DNA of 64,000 bases, taken from positions 244,682 to 308,681 of the forward strand of contig VZRN01002232.1 in NCBI GenBank assembly GCA_013397935.1, read 5' to 3'. Under the pieces are notes generated by a model. That model made no database searches. It had not been told where the DNA came from and saw nothing but the letters and a program-made list of their open reading frames with translations. Both the position numbers and the translations under genes were made by a program. The first letter of the stretch is position 1. The number at the start of each line of letters is the position of its first letter. Origin of the DNA: Dasyornis broadbenti. Lineage: Eukaryota > Chordata > Aves > Passeriformes > Dasyornithidae. Below are positions 11,451 through 25,600 of this stretch, piece by piece.

Positions 11451-13985
11451 ATTCTTATTACTGTGTGTTACAAAAATATTGCAAACAAATTTCCAATTAA
11501 TTAAAGCTATTTTATGGCACTTAATAGAAGATCCATTAGTCCTAAGAAATAAAACCACATATAATTCCTAAAGATCTACCAATTTTTTTTCTCTGGGAGA
11601 ACAGGGCAAAACTCTGCATACTTGCCTCCTGCAAGATGCTGTTAGTCATTTCAGAGTGGGCTCTTAAGTTATTCAGAATTTCTATATGTGTTGTGTTGTT
11701 TTTCTGTGCTTATGGAAGAATGTAACAGTTTGGAGAACAAGCAGTACTTTTTCATGTTACATTGAAGATGAAATTCAAATGAGTATTTATTCTAAATTCT
11801 GTATATTCTAAATGCTAAAGCTGAACTTACAGAAGAACAGCTGAACCTAATTTAGAAGTGTCAATAGCCATGTAATATCCTCCTCCTCCTCCCCCTCTTC
11901 AGTTAATTAATACTAATTCAAAAGACTAAACTACCAGCCTAGAGAAAGGGCACCTGTCTTTGGAACTTACAATTCATCATATATTCAAAACTGAGTAAGA
12001 AAATAATAAATGTAGGATTAATTGAATAATTAACAGCAGCTGCCACATTCTGTGTCTCCCCAGGCCAGAGGATTCTCTGGTTTGGAATACAGAGCTGTAG
12101 CAGGAATGGAACAAAGTTATTTTGTGCTCTGTTTGCTTGGAAGGTGCAAAGTAAATAGAGGCACCTTTTGCAAAATCGCCTTGCTTATTAAATTTCAGCA
12201 ATTTTGTGCTTGTCAACGAAGATACACCTTAGAAAAGAAAGATTTATTTGGTAAAGGTTTCAGAACACTGAACATTAGACAGAAAAGAGAATGGAGTACT
12301 TATCCATCATGTTACTATTAATGTATCCTCTTTTTCCATAAAAATTTAAAAGCATCAAGGAGAAACACTTGCGAACTAGCATTAAAAGGCATTATTTAAA
12401 GGTCTTGAAGTAAAATTTGCTTCCTCTGTCCTGTTTGGTTGCGTTGAAGAACTGAAAACAAGGAAAATTACTTCCAACATGCTACTATGCAGAACTTCCC
12501 AACTGTGCTGAAAAGAGGCACCTCATAAATTGAAGTATCTCCATCATCCCATCACTGCAGAGCATGTGAATTATTTTTCCTAGGATCTAGCTAATTCAGA
12601 GCTTGGCTTTGGGTTTTTTTGGTTTGGTTTTAGGTTGGGGTTTTTTTCTTCATGAGTAATTGTTTAACTTAGAATCTGACCAATATTGATATGAATATCT
12701 TTGAGGGAGGTCGCCCCCTCCAAGTAACCATAGATTTTTAGCTAATAAATCTAAAATTGCAAATTTAGTAACACTTCCATGCCAATATCTTCTAACTACT
12801 TCCTCAAAAAAGGCTGAACTACAAGTCTCAGAGTTGTTATTATGATACAGATGGGAACTGAGGTACCCAGATTAAGCTTTTTGTCTCCTTTTAAAAAGCA
12901 GCTCTTTCCAAAGAAATCAAGTACTCTTCCTCCTCTTGCAAGACTACCCACATCTGACTTCAGTCACTTTTCCCTTTTCAGGATATGTAACAACTCCTTC
13001 AAAATGCATCACAGTAAGTCACTAAGCTGACATTCATACAAAGGGTAAAGGCTAAAAGGAGAAATTTTAACATTATTTCTGAATCCCAAGACTTGCCTTT
13101 TTTTTGCTCCTGACAAACATATGAATAGAAGGTTCACAACTGTATGTGTACGTAAGGGAAAAAAGTTAAAAAAAAATAAAATCTTTTATGCTTGAATTTC
13201 AGAGCCAGGAAGAATGGTTGGGTATTTAAAAAGAGCCTACAGATATTCTAACAAAAGGAGGAGAAAGGGCTATGTTTGGCTTATTTCCAGCCAAAATGGG
13301 ACTGAGTAAGGGAAGCTGTCAAAACTTGCATTTACTTGCTGCCTTACTCCTTTTCTTTTCCCCAGGTGGAAACGGAGATAGTTGACAAGTTTCCAAAGCT
13401 AGAAGCACCCTGAAGAAATGATTTTACTTCACAGATTTTCTGATGGGCTGAAGCATGAATATGGGGCTTTGGATGGTGGAGGCTTCTGCTGTGGGCACTG
13501 GGCAGCACATCTGTAGGTGCCTTTGGCTTCCTCCCAACTGCAGCTCTGGTCATGCTCAAGAGGGTGCTCATAGCTGGAGTGCAGCCATTGCCTCACTGTC
13601 CCCAAGTGTTTCCTCTTCTCTATCAGGGTTTCACTGTTAACCCTCCTCCCTGGTCCTGGTGATGACTGACACACAAAGGCAAAAAAGAATCTAAAGCAGG
13701 CTCAGTGGAGAAGTCAGGGAAATGGCAGGATGTACTTGTGACAAGCAGCCAGTGGCCAGAAGAGGTCCAAAGTCACAACAAAAGCAGGGGGAAGCAGTAT
13801 GTGTAGACTTCACAGCTACAAAAATTTCACCTGGCACACCAGATTTTACTGATGGCTTCAGAACCGTCAAGTACACACACTAGAATATTTTAAACATTGT
13901 AATTGTGGTTTTCAGTGAAAGTTGCTATCAGCACAACACAAACAACTGCTTACAATGTCAAAGCATAATGAACAAATGTACCCAT
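11451..13985. other. Intergenic DNA downstream of WFS1
   Basis: AT-rich sequence between the CR1 fragment and the WFS1 polyadenylation region. It holds a short TCC-rich tract near 11879-11900 and several A or T runs, for example near 13168. Frames of 60-89 codons have no recognisable content. No exon of the neighbouring gene was recognised. Confidence 0.55.
13925..13960 (-). terminator. GT-rich downstream polyadenylation element (candidate)
   Basis: On the minus strand this reads as a GT-rich run (TTGTTTGTGTTGTGCTG within it) about 55-85 bases past the AATAAA at 14009-14014. That fits a downstream element for cleavage and polyadenylation of the WFS1 transcript, somewhat distal. The function is inferred from position and composition. 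Confidence 0.4.
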
Positions 13986-13989
13986 TTAA

Positions 13990-14828
13990 TTCAAGATTGT
14001 ACTTTATGTTTATTTGCAAAATAAAAATTAAACAAATATTCTATTTCAGTTTCCATTACAGACTTTTAGGTACAATTTCAGTTGCTGTGGCTTTTTTATG
14101 TGGCCATTACTGGTACCATCTCAATACCAGCCTTGGTATTCGCCTTTCACACACCAGCATGGACTATACCTTAGTGTAACCAATCAGAACAAAACAAATT
14201 TTGTATGCAATATTTAATGCAAAATAGAAACCTGGGGACTTTTTAAAACCTTGCTGGGGTGTGAAATGTTGTGCCCTTTAAAAAACAATGGTCACTGTCT
14301 TCTGGACAAACAGTGAAACAGTGATTTCTGTACGCAAGTATCACCACCAGGTATTGACTCTAGGATCACTTTTTTTCTAGAAAACACTAAATAAATACAA
14401 GCAATAAATGCAACATAAGCTGTTGTCAGCTACCTATTCTAAATCATACCAGTGAAAATACAAATGGCCACATTGTGAATACTTAAAAGTGCTTTTAACA
14501 TCAGCAAGTGAATGCATCTAGTGTTGTACCACAGGCAATATATCCATTTTGGACAAAACAGTTTCCATGCAATTAGTCAGCAGCGATCCCCTGCATTCAT
14601 TTATAATATTAAACTAGTATATATTACTTCAGTCATACAGGGTTTAAAGTCAGGATACGGTGTGTGCACTTGCAAAACTCAACCAATGCTCTATATTAGC
14701 ATACTTTTTGAGCATTGCTACAGCAAGGTAGATTTTTGTTGGGTTTTTTTACCTCTTAAGAAGCCAAACCTTTGGTAGTGTAAATGCAGATGACACTGAA
14801 AATACCACTGAACCAACACACGTGCACA
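13990..14828 (-). other. WFS1: WFS1 3' untranslated region
   Basis: This is the sequence after the TAA at 14831-14829, up to the probable cleavage site below the AATAAA at 14009-14014. No further coding frame continues from WFS1. The left limit is inferred from the signal and is not certain. Plus-strand frames here are without content. Confidence 0.65.
14009..14014 (-). terminator. WFS1: WFS1 polyadenylation signal AATAAA
   Basis: The plus-strand TTTATT is a canonical AATAAA on the minus strand, about 815 bases past the WFS1 stop codon. That spacing is close to the 3' UTR length of about 0.8 kb known for mammalian WFS1. Cleavage would be expected near 13985-13998. A weaker ATTAAA on the minus strand near 14210 could give a shorter form. 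Confidence 0.7.
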
Positions 14829-16637
14829 TTATGCAGCTGACAGGAATGGGAAGAAGAAAAAATCAAAAGCAAATTTAATGGCTTTATGCACTGTGCTCCT
14901 CCAGTCCTGCTCTATTTTCACGTGCCTCCCTGCAGGTAAGAGTTTAGACATGCAATTCAAGCAAGTGATTGCTTTCAGTTCAAAGACAGGCCATTTACTG
15001 CCAAGACGACCCTCCAGAATTGTGCTGAATTCAATTATACTCCCTTGCCTCAAGTTCAACAACACTTTTTTAAACTCATTGCTTGCTTTCAGCACAATAT
15101 CTTTGGTTATATCATCCTCCTCTATAGGCTTGCTTCCATTTTTGCTACTGAAAGGCATGCCCACAGTTATTTCAAATTTATACCGATCGAACATTTTCAT
15201 GTGGCATTTATGCTTTGTCAAATACTTCAGACGACACAATTCCTCCTCCTCCAGTGTAACATTTTTGGGATCACAAAGAGGGTAGGTTTCACCATACAAG
15301 CATCTCATCCAATCGCCAATAAAAAATGGAAGCATATTTATGGCAGATTCTGCACTATTGTCGATTTCTGTAACACGCACGTATTTGAACCGCCCAGTCC
15401 ATGTCACTCGGTGTCCTTCCAGGTGACTGCACAAAATCTGAGTACGTGCCATGTTAGTCTCCTTCCAGGCCCGGGGTCCACAGAGGAAACCATACTGATT
15501 CCATGTCAGGGTGGAGTTGTAAACTTTCATTCCCTCAGACCGATACACATAGAACCAACAGAACAGCACTACAGCTGTAATCCACACCAGAATGAGTTTC
15601 ACAATTGAGCTTCGAGTGAGCGATTTCACCACTTCAACTACAGAGAAGTTAACCTTTGTCCACCATCGAAAGAGCAAAGGAACGGCACACAAAACCAGGG
15701 TCACTACAATTTTCATGAGCTCCAGAGATAAAAACCACTTAATGAAGTGGATGAGACACATCAGTGCAATGCCTACACCCAGCACTGGGAGTGCAAAGAG
15801 GAACAGAAAGTAACCGATGGATGCACGAACGAGCCCAATGCCAGAGGACTCCCGCAGAATGACCACAGAGAGTTCACACCACATAAAGCACACCAGGTAT
15901 GGGACCAGGTAGCAGTAGGTGCCTTTAAAATTCCGTAGTTGGGCCATTCTAAAGAAAAGATAGAACAAGTACAAAAAGAGAAGGCATGGGATGCTTACAT
16001 TGATAACAAAGAAATGGCCTACAGGAAGTGTAAAGAAGGTTTTACCTAAGAATTTCAAGTAGCCGAAATTCCCAGGTAATACCTGCAATAGGGATAAGCA
16101 ACCTGCAGCTATCTCAGTCATTAATGCCCTTCGTGTGTAAGGTTCTGCACACGTGCTTAAACTCATGTAACTTGTCACTGTGAAGAAAACGGAGACAGTA
16201 GCTAACTCTGAGCATGGTATACAGTCTTTGTTTGCTATAGGGAAGGAAAAAATTACAAAGAATACCGAGAGTAAAAAATAAATGTATGGCTCTAAGTGAT
16301 TCCATCCAAAGTTCACCTCAGCTTGTTCAACATCTAGGTTTGGTTCAAAACGAAGCAGTAAGTCAGTCAAAGCACGGAAGTTTTCCCAAGCCTTACTGTC
16401 CTGAAAAACTTTCAGTGTGCAAATCACCATAGAAATGAAGGACAAATAGAATATGATTAATGGAATAATGAAGGCAAAAAAATCAATTGTCAGATTACTG
16501 ATGATGAAAAAAAAGATGAGAGCATTGATATGGTGTGTTGGAACAATGGTAGACAGCCAATGCATTCCTGCCTTTGATGCCATATCTATAAGGTATTCTT
16601 TAATTTCCATAATGGCATGAAGTGGATATTTTACAAC
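14829..16637 (-). CDS. WFS1: WFS1 final coding exon (membrane and lumenal domains)
   Basis: This exon encodes residues 272-873. The acceptor reads ...TTTTTCCAG followed by GTT GTA AAA (V-V-K-Y-P-L-H-A), which joins the previous exon's ...LPLRLK in phase 0. The open frame runs further upstream to 16745, but those codons are intronic: they begin exactly where wolframin homology stops. The exon carries the hydrophobic segments starting with the NALIFFFII region, the cysteine-containing KDCIPCSEL loop and the FRMAQLRNFKGTYCYLVPY block. It also holds the lumenal part with an N-S-T sequon in VYNSTLTW and an N-V-T sequon in PKNVTLEEE, then RLGSKWPVFELKAI and the hydrophobic C-terminus. The stop is TAA at 14831-14829. 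One giant last exon is the known layout of vertebrate WFS1. Confidence 0.98.
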   Translation of the reverse strand, partial: VVKYPLHAIMEIKEYLIDMASKAGMHWLSTIVPTHHINALIFFFIISNLTIDFFAFIIPLIIFYLSFISMVICTLKVFQDSKAWENFRALTDLLLRFEPNLDVEQAEVNFGWNHLEPYIYFLLSVFFVIFSFPIANKDCIPCSELATVSVFFTVTSYMSLSTCAEPYTRRALMTEIAAGCLSLLQVLPGNFGYLKFLGKTFFTLPVGHFFVINVSIPCLLFLYLFYLFFRMAQLRNFKGTYCYLVPYLVCFMWCELSVVILRESSGIGLVRASIGYFLFLFALPVLGVGIALMCLIHFIKWFLSLELMKIVVTLVLCAVPLLFRWWTKVNFSVVEVVKSLTRSSIVKLILVWITAVVLFCWFYVYRSEGMKVYNSTLTWNQYGFLCGPRAWKETNMARTQILCSHLEGHRVTWTGRFKYVRVTEIDNSAESAINMLPFFIGDWMRCLYGETYPLCDPKNVTLEEEELCRLKYLTKHKCHMKMFDRYKFEITVGMPFSSKNGSKPIEEDDITKDIVLKASNEFKKVLLNLRQGSIIEFSTILEGRLGSKWPVFELKAITCLNCMSKLLPAGRHVKIEQDWRSTVHKAIKFAFDFFFFPFLSAA

Positions 16638-19600
16638 CTGGAAAAAGAGAAAGACGCATTTTATTAATGAGCAGTTTTGTATCTTTACATCACAAATATG
16701 CTTAGCTGCAGCAGTAGCAGCCAGTTGACTAACCTCAGCTGACATGAAAAGATTTATATTTCAGATCAATGTTGCCAATAAAATAAGATTACTGTGTCTG
16801 AGTTTATTAGCTCCATTTTGATTAATTCAGTCAGACGAAGCTTAGAGGCGATTTTGATTTCAGGCAAGATGTATTTCATTACCTTTGACACATATAATTA
16901 AATGGCTTCCTAGTCAAATATTCTGCTCTGCTAACTTCATACTGAAGATAAACTACATGGCTACAGTCTGCACTATCTTAAGGCATTACTTGAGCTGCAA
17001 GTACTGTACTTTAAAGCATGTAACTGGCATATCCTGCAAGGATTATGCTATACATTCAATGCATATATACACTGCAGGAAGTAATGCCTAGGAGTCATAT
17101 ACACATACAGGAAATCTTTACAGCTGTGGTTTTATCTTTAAACAATCCTTCCCAAGCATCTAGGGATGCAGCTGTCAAAACCTGTTTTGGACACAGCAGC
17201 AGTATGTTAAATTCAATTACTACACAATTATGGATTCTTTTAACTTCACAACAGTAACTGTAGAGGATCTTAAAATTCTACCTATTTTACATGGTATTTT
17301 TAACACAGTCACTGGACAACAGAGAAACTGCTGGATTGAATACTCTCTCTATGACCAATCGCACTTTACAAAAGATCAATTAAAAGGTACAGGATTTTTC
17401 AAACACACATTCAAATATTGCATAGAGACATTAGATGCTGCAATCAGTCCTCCTTCCCCCATAAAATAACAGTTTTTATGTTTTCCCAGATGTTACATTT
17501 TTATAATAATTAGCTCAAGGGAAAGATCAAGAATGTTCCAGCAAATACCTCTGGCACTGTGATGAACTGGGACAATCATATATTGATTTTGATATTTATA
17601 TGATTTGGGCAAAAGCTTGTTTATTTGTGAAGGTATCTCGGTTCTTCATATATACATCTCTTTCAGCCAATTAGCCACGTGAAAGCTCAGAAAGAGACAC
17701 CTTTCACTCGCTCTTTTTTTCCCACCCCTACAAACATGATAATGGACAACAACATTACAGCAAAAACTCTCAGGTCAGCAGCCACACACCCCCTACCTTA
17801 CTTAAAATTTATGCCAGTATTGAAGGCATGCACCTTAATTTCCCTTCTCCTTTTACTATCTAGAGAAGTATCAGTGTAGACACTAACAGCAAGTTTCACC
17901 ATTCTTGAATTCCATCATAACAGAACCTTTTCATGCTATGGGTAATTTTACTCACCTGCTTGCTCCTGTTTAAATTAGAAAAATATGAAGCATGTAACAA
18001 CATCTATAATAAAAATAGGTCAGTGATGACAGGTGCTTTTAAATTCTCACTGAAGATGTAATGAAGATAGATTGTCCTCTTACAGGGAAAACTGTTATTC
18101 TTTTCTTTTAAATATGTGACTCATATATACAAAATTTGAAACATGTATATGAAGTCAAGACCAAAAAGAAGTTACAGCAACAATTCTTGTACTGATCTAT
18201 ACAGACTAAACATCAGTATTGAGAGAGAAGTGCAAGTCACTCCTGTTTTGTCTGGGATGCTTGAGTCAAGAGCCCACTCAACATAACCTGTTCCAAATTG
18301 CCTTTTTACCTTCAGTCGTAGGGGTAATTCTTCAGGACTCTTCCCTGCCAGCTCATCATCTTCCTCTTCCTGCATAATCAGGTTAGATGGGATGATTCCC
18401 TTTGCGTACTTCTTGGTAATTTCAACAAAGTCATCCAAGGCAATAAATTTTTTAGCTAAAAAGATAAAATCAAAATTTGGAGCAAATTTTATCACAACAG
18501 TGTATTGATTATGAATTGAAATATTAATTTTCTTTCCTGCCAGAATCTAGTCTACAAAAACTGAACTACTGACAACACAGGTTTACCTTGCAACTTGTCC
18601 TGAGATCTCTGCTGAAAACATCAAGCTCCTTGTGCCAGCAATATATGACTACTCTACATCTTGTCAGTTCAGGAAGTAAGTTTATTATAACTGGTAAGTG
18701 GGAGACTAGAGTGAGTGAAGATAGCTTATCTGCAAGCATTCCATAGCAAAAAAAGACTACTGGATTAGGTCACAGTTGTAAATCATAAACTATTGTATCT
18801 GCTTCAGAGAAATCTTTAACAGCTGCATTGGAAAGAAAGACTTGTACAGGAGCAGTACTGAATTATCGGTATGCCATCAACTGAAAAACTGACTTCTGAT
18901 TTGCCATTTAACAGTCATTTTTCTGAGTTCGGAAGTTACAGACATATAATTATGGGAAATACACAATTATTATATCTGTGAGACTGAATATGGATTACTT
19001 ACAGTGTATTAATTTAATGTGCTATGTGGCTATACAAAGGGCGTCCCACAAACTGTATCAACTGTGATCTAAAACAGATAGCCAGCAACAAAATAGACCT
19101 TGCTCAGTTTAGAGACAAAATTCATCCCTCTGCCCTGGAAGATCCTTATCCACTCCTGTGAATATAAGGGAGGCATGAGGTTACTTCTGAAAACTCTAGG
19201 GAAATGGCAGGATGGAAGATCATTTATGCACTGGGTTCAAACTCTTTGCACAGCCAGTTCTCTACATTAGCATGGATTAAATAGTTTCTACAGCAGACAA
19301 ACTTGATGCAGTTTGTAAAGGAGGATAATTAACAGCGAATTTTTCCCATACACTAAAGCAAATGACATTGCTGTATCCATGAAAGAACTGAATGACAAAA
19401 ATCTGTAACACACCTCCTACGCAGTAAATTTAACTAGTCAGCTGATTCAAAGATATGAAAGCTGGCCTGCTTAATACAAGTTTGAGATTTTAAAGAGACA
19501 GAAGACTGAACTGCTTCATCAAATTTAAAATCAGAGGATTAGTGGGTTTGAGCCCAAAAAGTTTTTAATTTAAATATGCTACATGTATAGAAGCAACATA

Positions 19601-22600
19601 CAAATAGCTCAGTATTTATCAGTGAAAACACTGGAGATACAGAACAAAATTCAGTATTTGTCTCAAGACACATACTACAGGAAGAAGAATATTAAAAGAG
19701 TTCAACAGAAAAATCAGCATCTTACAATCTATCTTTTGGTTTAATCTCACAATATAGATGTCACCTTTTGCTTGGACTTTTACCACTCCCCCTCCGCCAT
19801 GCATGAACCCTTATGTCCCACAAAATACCATCTGGCATGCCTCCCAAGAAACAAGAAACGATTTATTTTTGCTAACTGTTCTTACCATTCACAGACTGTA
19901 AGGAAACATTACTTGCACTAAGAAATCTGGAAGACTCTTTAGCTGCCTTGGTTGCGGTTCAGATTAAGCCTAATACAAAACGTGTCATCTAAATCTACTG
20001 TCTTATTGGGAAGAAATATACAGTGCTGAAATAGTCTTATTCACGCAGAATCAGCAAGCAGACATGGTTAGAACCTCACAGAAATACTTTAATGGACTTT
20101 TAGAGGATCATGGGACATCCTGACAAGGAAGGAGTTATTAACTTACTATGTATAGATGGCCTATCCACTGCAACGACATGCATCATCTCAGGCACGCAAC
20201 AACTGCCCATTGACAATGTCACCTCTAATTTTCTGTTTATACCTCCATTAAGGACAACCCAGATCAGATATCTGCAAACACATACCTAGCTTAAAAATTG
20301 TCTTCCAAGTATCGGCAGTGTATTAAAACTGAAAGAAGAATCTCCTTCTGGCAAGGTAAATGAAGAAACTCAGTGAGTCAGAGAAGTAAATGCTGGAGAG
20401 TAACAGTTTTCTTGTTCCTCCATGAAAAGGTAAAAGCTCTCTAGAGAAGAGGTAACAGCTTAATTCCTACTTTACGTGTTTGATGAAAACTTTTCTTTTT
20501 AAAATGTCATTAGTATTTTGTCACCCAAGTGTCTCTTAAATTGATATAAAAAATGTATTTTGTAGATTTTACTTTATTATTCAAAGATTTTTTTTTCAAT
20601 TTGGTTATGACAAATTCCCCTGCCTCCCCCCATCCACACTAGGAAAAGAAAAATGTTCCCATCAATTTCTGCCTACACTTACATATAGGTTCATTTTCTG
20701 CCCTGTTATTTTACCTGCAATTTAAGCCTTAAAAAAAAAATCGTATGTCCCAGTTCATTTTCTTATAATTCTCTGAATTACCGAAGAATCCAGAACAAAA
20801 TTACTTGCTGTGCACTCAAACAGTAGTAGCACATGACAGTTCACCTAAAGGAATGGAAAGAACCCCAATACAACACAGCTCTAATGAACCCAAATACATC
20901 TGCATTATGATACAATGACCGGACAATGAAACACAAAAGCCTTGTCCTTGAAGGACTGTCTCTAGGCTTGCCAGAAACGGCAGCCAAGTCACAAAAACAG
21001 GTGACATACTCTCACAGAAGGTTTGATAGGACCACAAGCTTGCTTTCCAAAATACTATTTCTCACATCACTTACTCCCTTTATTCACACACAGGCATGTG
21101 CCCCCACTCTTCCTTTACTTCTGTGAAAGTTAATGTAAAACTGAAATACTCCACTCTTCTTAGGAATGTTGTTTTTCAAGTCACCTGTGTAACGAACACA
21201 ATCCTTGAAGGTAAAGGCCAAATTTATCTCATGAAATGTAAATCTAATCCTACAAGAAGCTGAACTCTGCATACCCCTGGTTTGGCTCCCTATTTCACGT
21301 ATGACATTTTAGTTACACATAATCTCAACTACAGATGTATTAGTAAATAATATGCTTTGTGACATTCAGAGGTGCTCTTCCAGTACTGATCTAGTTGCAC
21401 ATGAGCTATTCCATATGAATTAGTGCATTTCAAGAAACTGAGGCTTCCTGACAATGAGTAATTGAACCTTATGTTAGATACTGTTCTTGAAAAACTACAC
21501 ATGCTGCATTGTTGGTAATTCATTTTCTTAATGTAACACTTTGACTTTCCTCCTAAAAGCCAAACAACACATCAGCATTTCTTAGTTATGCCAGACTAAG
21601 GAGAACTTTCAATTCCAATCCCTACCCCACCATACCTTACAAAACTCACAGATTTGGGTCTACAGTCTGACCCTGTTTGTGTTAAGGGGTTTAATTCTTC
21701 GCAATACATGAACTAAGCTGCTGTAAATAACGAAAGAAGTATCTTGGTGCATCTTTACTAAATCAGTCACTGAACAAATTTGAAAAGACAAATATTAATT
21801 ATAAGGGAAGGGTAAACAGAAGCAAGGGAAATAGAATGAAGGATCTGTCTGCATTAAATTGGTGCATAATTAATATCCTTACCGTAATCAGAAAGCTTAC
21901 TGAATTTAGAACTAAAAAAAACCCAAAACATTGAAAATGCAAAATATTTTTTGCTGAATAGAAATTTGAGTGCTGAAAGGGCAAGAATACAAAAATTAGA
22001 AATGACATGCAAACTCCCTTTAGTAGTTGACTGTACTGCTGCTGTCTTCTGCAAGTTCACACACAGGTCAGTTGTTTGCCTTGCATATAAAATAAACTGA
22101 CACTATCAGTTTATTACAACCCAAGCCTTCTATACATCCTTACGTTGGCAGCACAAAATGGTTTACCAGAAGAAACCAGAAACTAAAACCACTGGCAAAG
22201 ACTGAAAGCAGCAGCATGCACTCACATTCACTGTTCACTAATCGCTCCAGCATCCTTCTCTGCTTCTGCACAGACTTTGGGACTGGGCCAGGCTGCTTCT
22301 CACCATCTGGTTCAATAATAGAAGGTTACAGAAAGTTAAAGCAGTCAATTAAAGTGATCATCAGCAACAGCAACATCTGGGGAATGGTATTTCCTCAAAG
22401 TAAGAAAGGGACAAACTTACATTTAAACAGAAAAGAAGTGGCTATATAGTTTTCTATATTCCTGTTACTGTATTAGACAAGGAAATTAGACAAGGACTGC
22501 CATAGCTAACATACAGTGCTGTAGTGGCAGAGTGAACCAGGTGTCTTGAAGACTGAATTTGTAAATTGAAACATCTAGTAAGGTTTCATCAGGATAACTG

Positions 22601-25600
22601 ATCAAATACAGCAAAGCCATAAAATACCTATTTTCCAAAGACAGTGAGTGCTTAAATGAAGATATTTTAAATATCTGATCACTCAAATAAGTGCTTAACT
22701 GACCCACAACCTACAGCAAGTATTGGTCCAGAAAGCACAGTTATTAAAAGAGGGTTAGTCATTGAGAGAGTTACATTATTTTAAGTAGATCATATATTTA
22801 CTATTATCTCATGCCCGATAGTTTATAAAGCCCTTTAGGTTTCTAGCTCTATTGTGCCCATAAGTCTGTATTTTATCAAGACCATAAATCAGTTCATAAA
22901 CAAACCTCCATCATCAACTTGCCCAACATTTTCCAGTAGTTCAGAAACCGGTAATTGCTTCTTCTTTTTTGGGTTTAATTTCCAATACATGACCAAGGCA
23001 GCTTTTCGCACAGCTCTCTCCAAGTCAGTCTCAGATGATAACTTTTTCACTTCTTCCTCATTCTCAGAAGTGATGCCTCAAGAAAACAAAAAATACATTA
23101 CACACTTATCCCACACTCATGCAGAAATGATAGATTTGCTCACAATTCATTTTTCTCAGTTTAGTCTGAAACTTCTGAAGTTTTAGTCACATTTTGACCA
23201 CCTGAGTAAATGACTTAAATGCCTTTCTGTGTCCATTGCTTATCAAAATCTAAGCACACTGCTTAAGTTTAAACTGTACTTCAAAGATGTGCATGACATG
23301 CATTACACTATGTCTTGCTTCAGCTTTTGAAGTACGGCATATTAGATATGAATGGGTGACATGCAAAGGCACCAAGAACTGAATAAAAGTTGTTTGTGTT
23401 TTTTGTTTTGTTGTGATTCCCCGCTCCCCATAAGAGTTCAGACTGTTGGCAGATGAGACCATTCCAAGTATGGGAAGTAGCATGAAGATGAGAATGTTAA
23501 AATGGGACCAACAGAAGAAAGGTTAGAGAGGGGCAAAAGAATGAAACAACAGCAGATATGTAGGTGGTGTGTGGTTATATATGATCTTCAGAGCCAGTGA
23601 AAAGAAGCTTCAATGAAAGGTGAGGAAGGGAAGAACAAGCATAGATTTCACGAAGGAATTCAAGCAAACAAATAATAAAAATGGTTTAACAAGCAGTATT
23701 GGTAATTAATGCTTTCTAAATTACCTATTGGAACAGTCTGTTAGCAACTACTCACGTGATTTTGCCACGATAATTTCCATCACCATTCCAACCATTTTTT
23801 CAGAGTTAAAGTGAAACTTTAACAGTTTTGTTTCAGATAATGTGAATGATAACTTGTTTCAAACAGTGTTGTTTCAGATAATGTGGGAAGTGCAAGCAGA
23901 AAGCCTCAGAGAACCCATACCTCTTCTGTCTGCCAGGCATCTACGCAACAGTTTGACAGCTTCTCTTCGACCTTGCTTAGCAGCAAGGATGAACCAGTCA
24001 ACTGCACTACAATTGTTAAGTTCTTCATCCTCCTCTTCTGCTAATCTCAAGAAGTGCTTCCCCACCTATAATAAACAGGAAACAAAATTCCTTCAATTAA
24101 TGAAACATACTCTACTCTGTGTCTATGTCTCTCTCTTCTCCCCCCCTGCCCTCTGGAACTCAGCTAAGATAAGTTCTCTCTGAACAAAAGGTCAAAACAT
24201 TTGCTCCCAGCACTAAAGAACATAGCTGTAAACTGATCTTCTGATTGGAAAGATCTGGAAGAACTGGAAGCAAGTAGAAATTGCAACACATTTGGCCAGG
24301 TCAGTGAATTTAGTTGCTGTTGGTGTTCAGGCATATGGCAGGATCAGGCGAAGCTCCCAGTGTTAAAAGTTTTCTTGAATTCTTTTCCTCCTACAACAAT
24401 GACCAGACAATACTGCTAGCCTCATTTTAGAGCCAGAAAAAGTAAGCGTAATATAATGTGGTGCCAGTGACAATCAGAAATTCAGATGAAGTTATTGACA
24501 AGGCCTTGACATGGAAGCAGGTTTTAAGCAGGGCAATCCCTGTTTCACAGCAGTTCAGTCACTGAAGGTCAAAGCAAACTCACGATTAATTGGTGAATGG
24601 AATAAAACTAATATTGCTTAAGCATTAAGCAAATTCAGTGAAAAAATTTACAAAAATTCTCCTATTCAGGATTACAGAAATAACTAAGCAGCTGTCTATA
24701 TTACTGTTTTACAGGCAAGAAAAATCATCACCTTTCTTCTTCCTTCTAAAAATTAAAATATATGAAAATATACTAGTAAATCTATTTATGCAATAGTACG
24801 AAACACTTCTGCTTATCACAACACAAGGCAATAAAAAGTTAAATGGCAGAAAATGACCAAAACTACTGGACATTTTATCTGTATACCTGGAGAATATGGT
24901 AAATGTTTTTGTTTGGCTCACTGCACTCTCTCTCTCTCTCCCTAATGGTACTTCAGCTACATTCTAGGAGCAATTAGTGCAATACCTTAAGAGCATAGCT
25001 TCATAAATCCATAGTATTATCTGCTGGAAAAAAAATAGCTGTTTGAAAGTTTCTCTGAAACTTTTGTTACTGCTACTAAAGATGACTAAAGAAATACTGT
25101 TGAAAGATTAGTAAGTCACATTATCCCTATGTAGATTAAATACACTGATATAATCAGAAAGGTCTTTCTTCTTCCAGTAAAGGTTATTTCTCCAGGCATT
25201 TAACTAGTTTCATACACTTGAGTGCTCCAACAACTTCCACAAAGACAGTTATTGGGTAGACATTAAATCCATAGCACATGCAGTGAAGCTATCCAAAACC
25301 ACACAGAAATAAGGAGAAAATAAGACTAGGTAATCCAAACATTGATTACAAAGTCATGCCAGAGTTCAATGGGAGGTGCACACCAAGAAGAGAGTGTATG
25401 AGACAATAAAAGAAAAAAAAAGATTTCAGCATGGTAATCTATCACCCAATCGCAGATGTACCCTCAGCTATTTATTTTAGAAAGGAATTGCTTGAACAAG
25501 TTACATGGCAAATAACATCTATCTGACAAGAACAGCTGCTTCTTAAGCATGTTTATATTTAAAGCCATTCAGATTTTTAGCAAAGCTTCACGAGTAGCAG

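Noticed and set aside
1..13985. Possible 3' end of PPP2R2C, the mammalian neighbour downstream of WFS1
   Set aside because: No WD40-repeat coding exon of a PP2A B subunit is visible, and isolated AATAAA words are not evidence.
15045..15608. 187-codon plus-strand frame
   Set aside because: It is antisense to the conserved last exon of WFS1 and open only because of that exon's codon use.
16638..16745. N-terminal 36 codons of the 638-codon minus-strand frame over the last WFS1 exon, starting with ATG at 16745
   Set aside because: Homology to wolframin starts exactly at the AG acceptor (exon begins 16637), and the preceding exon joins there in phase. The extra codons are intron.
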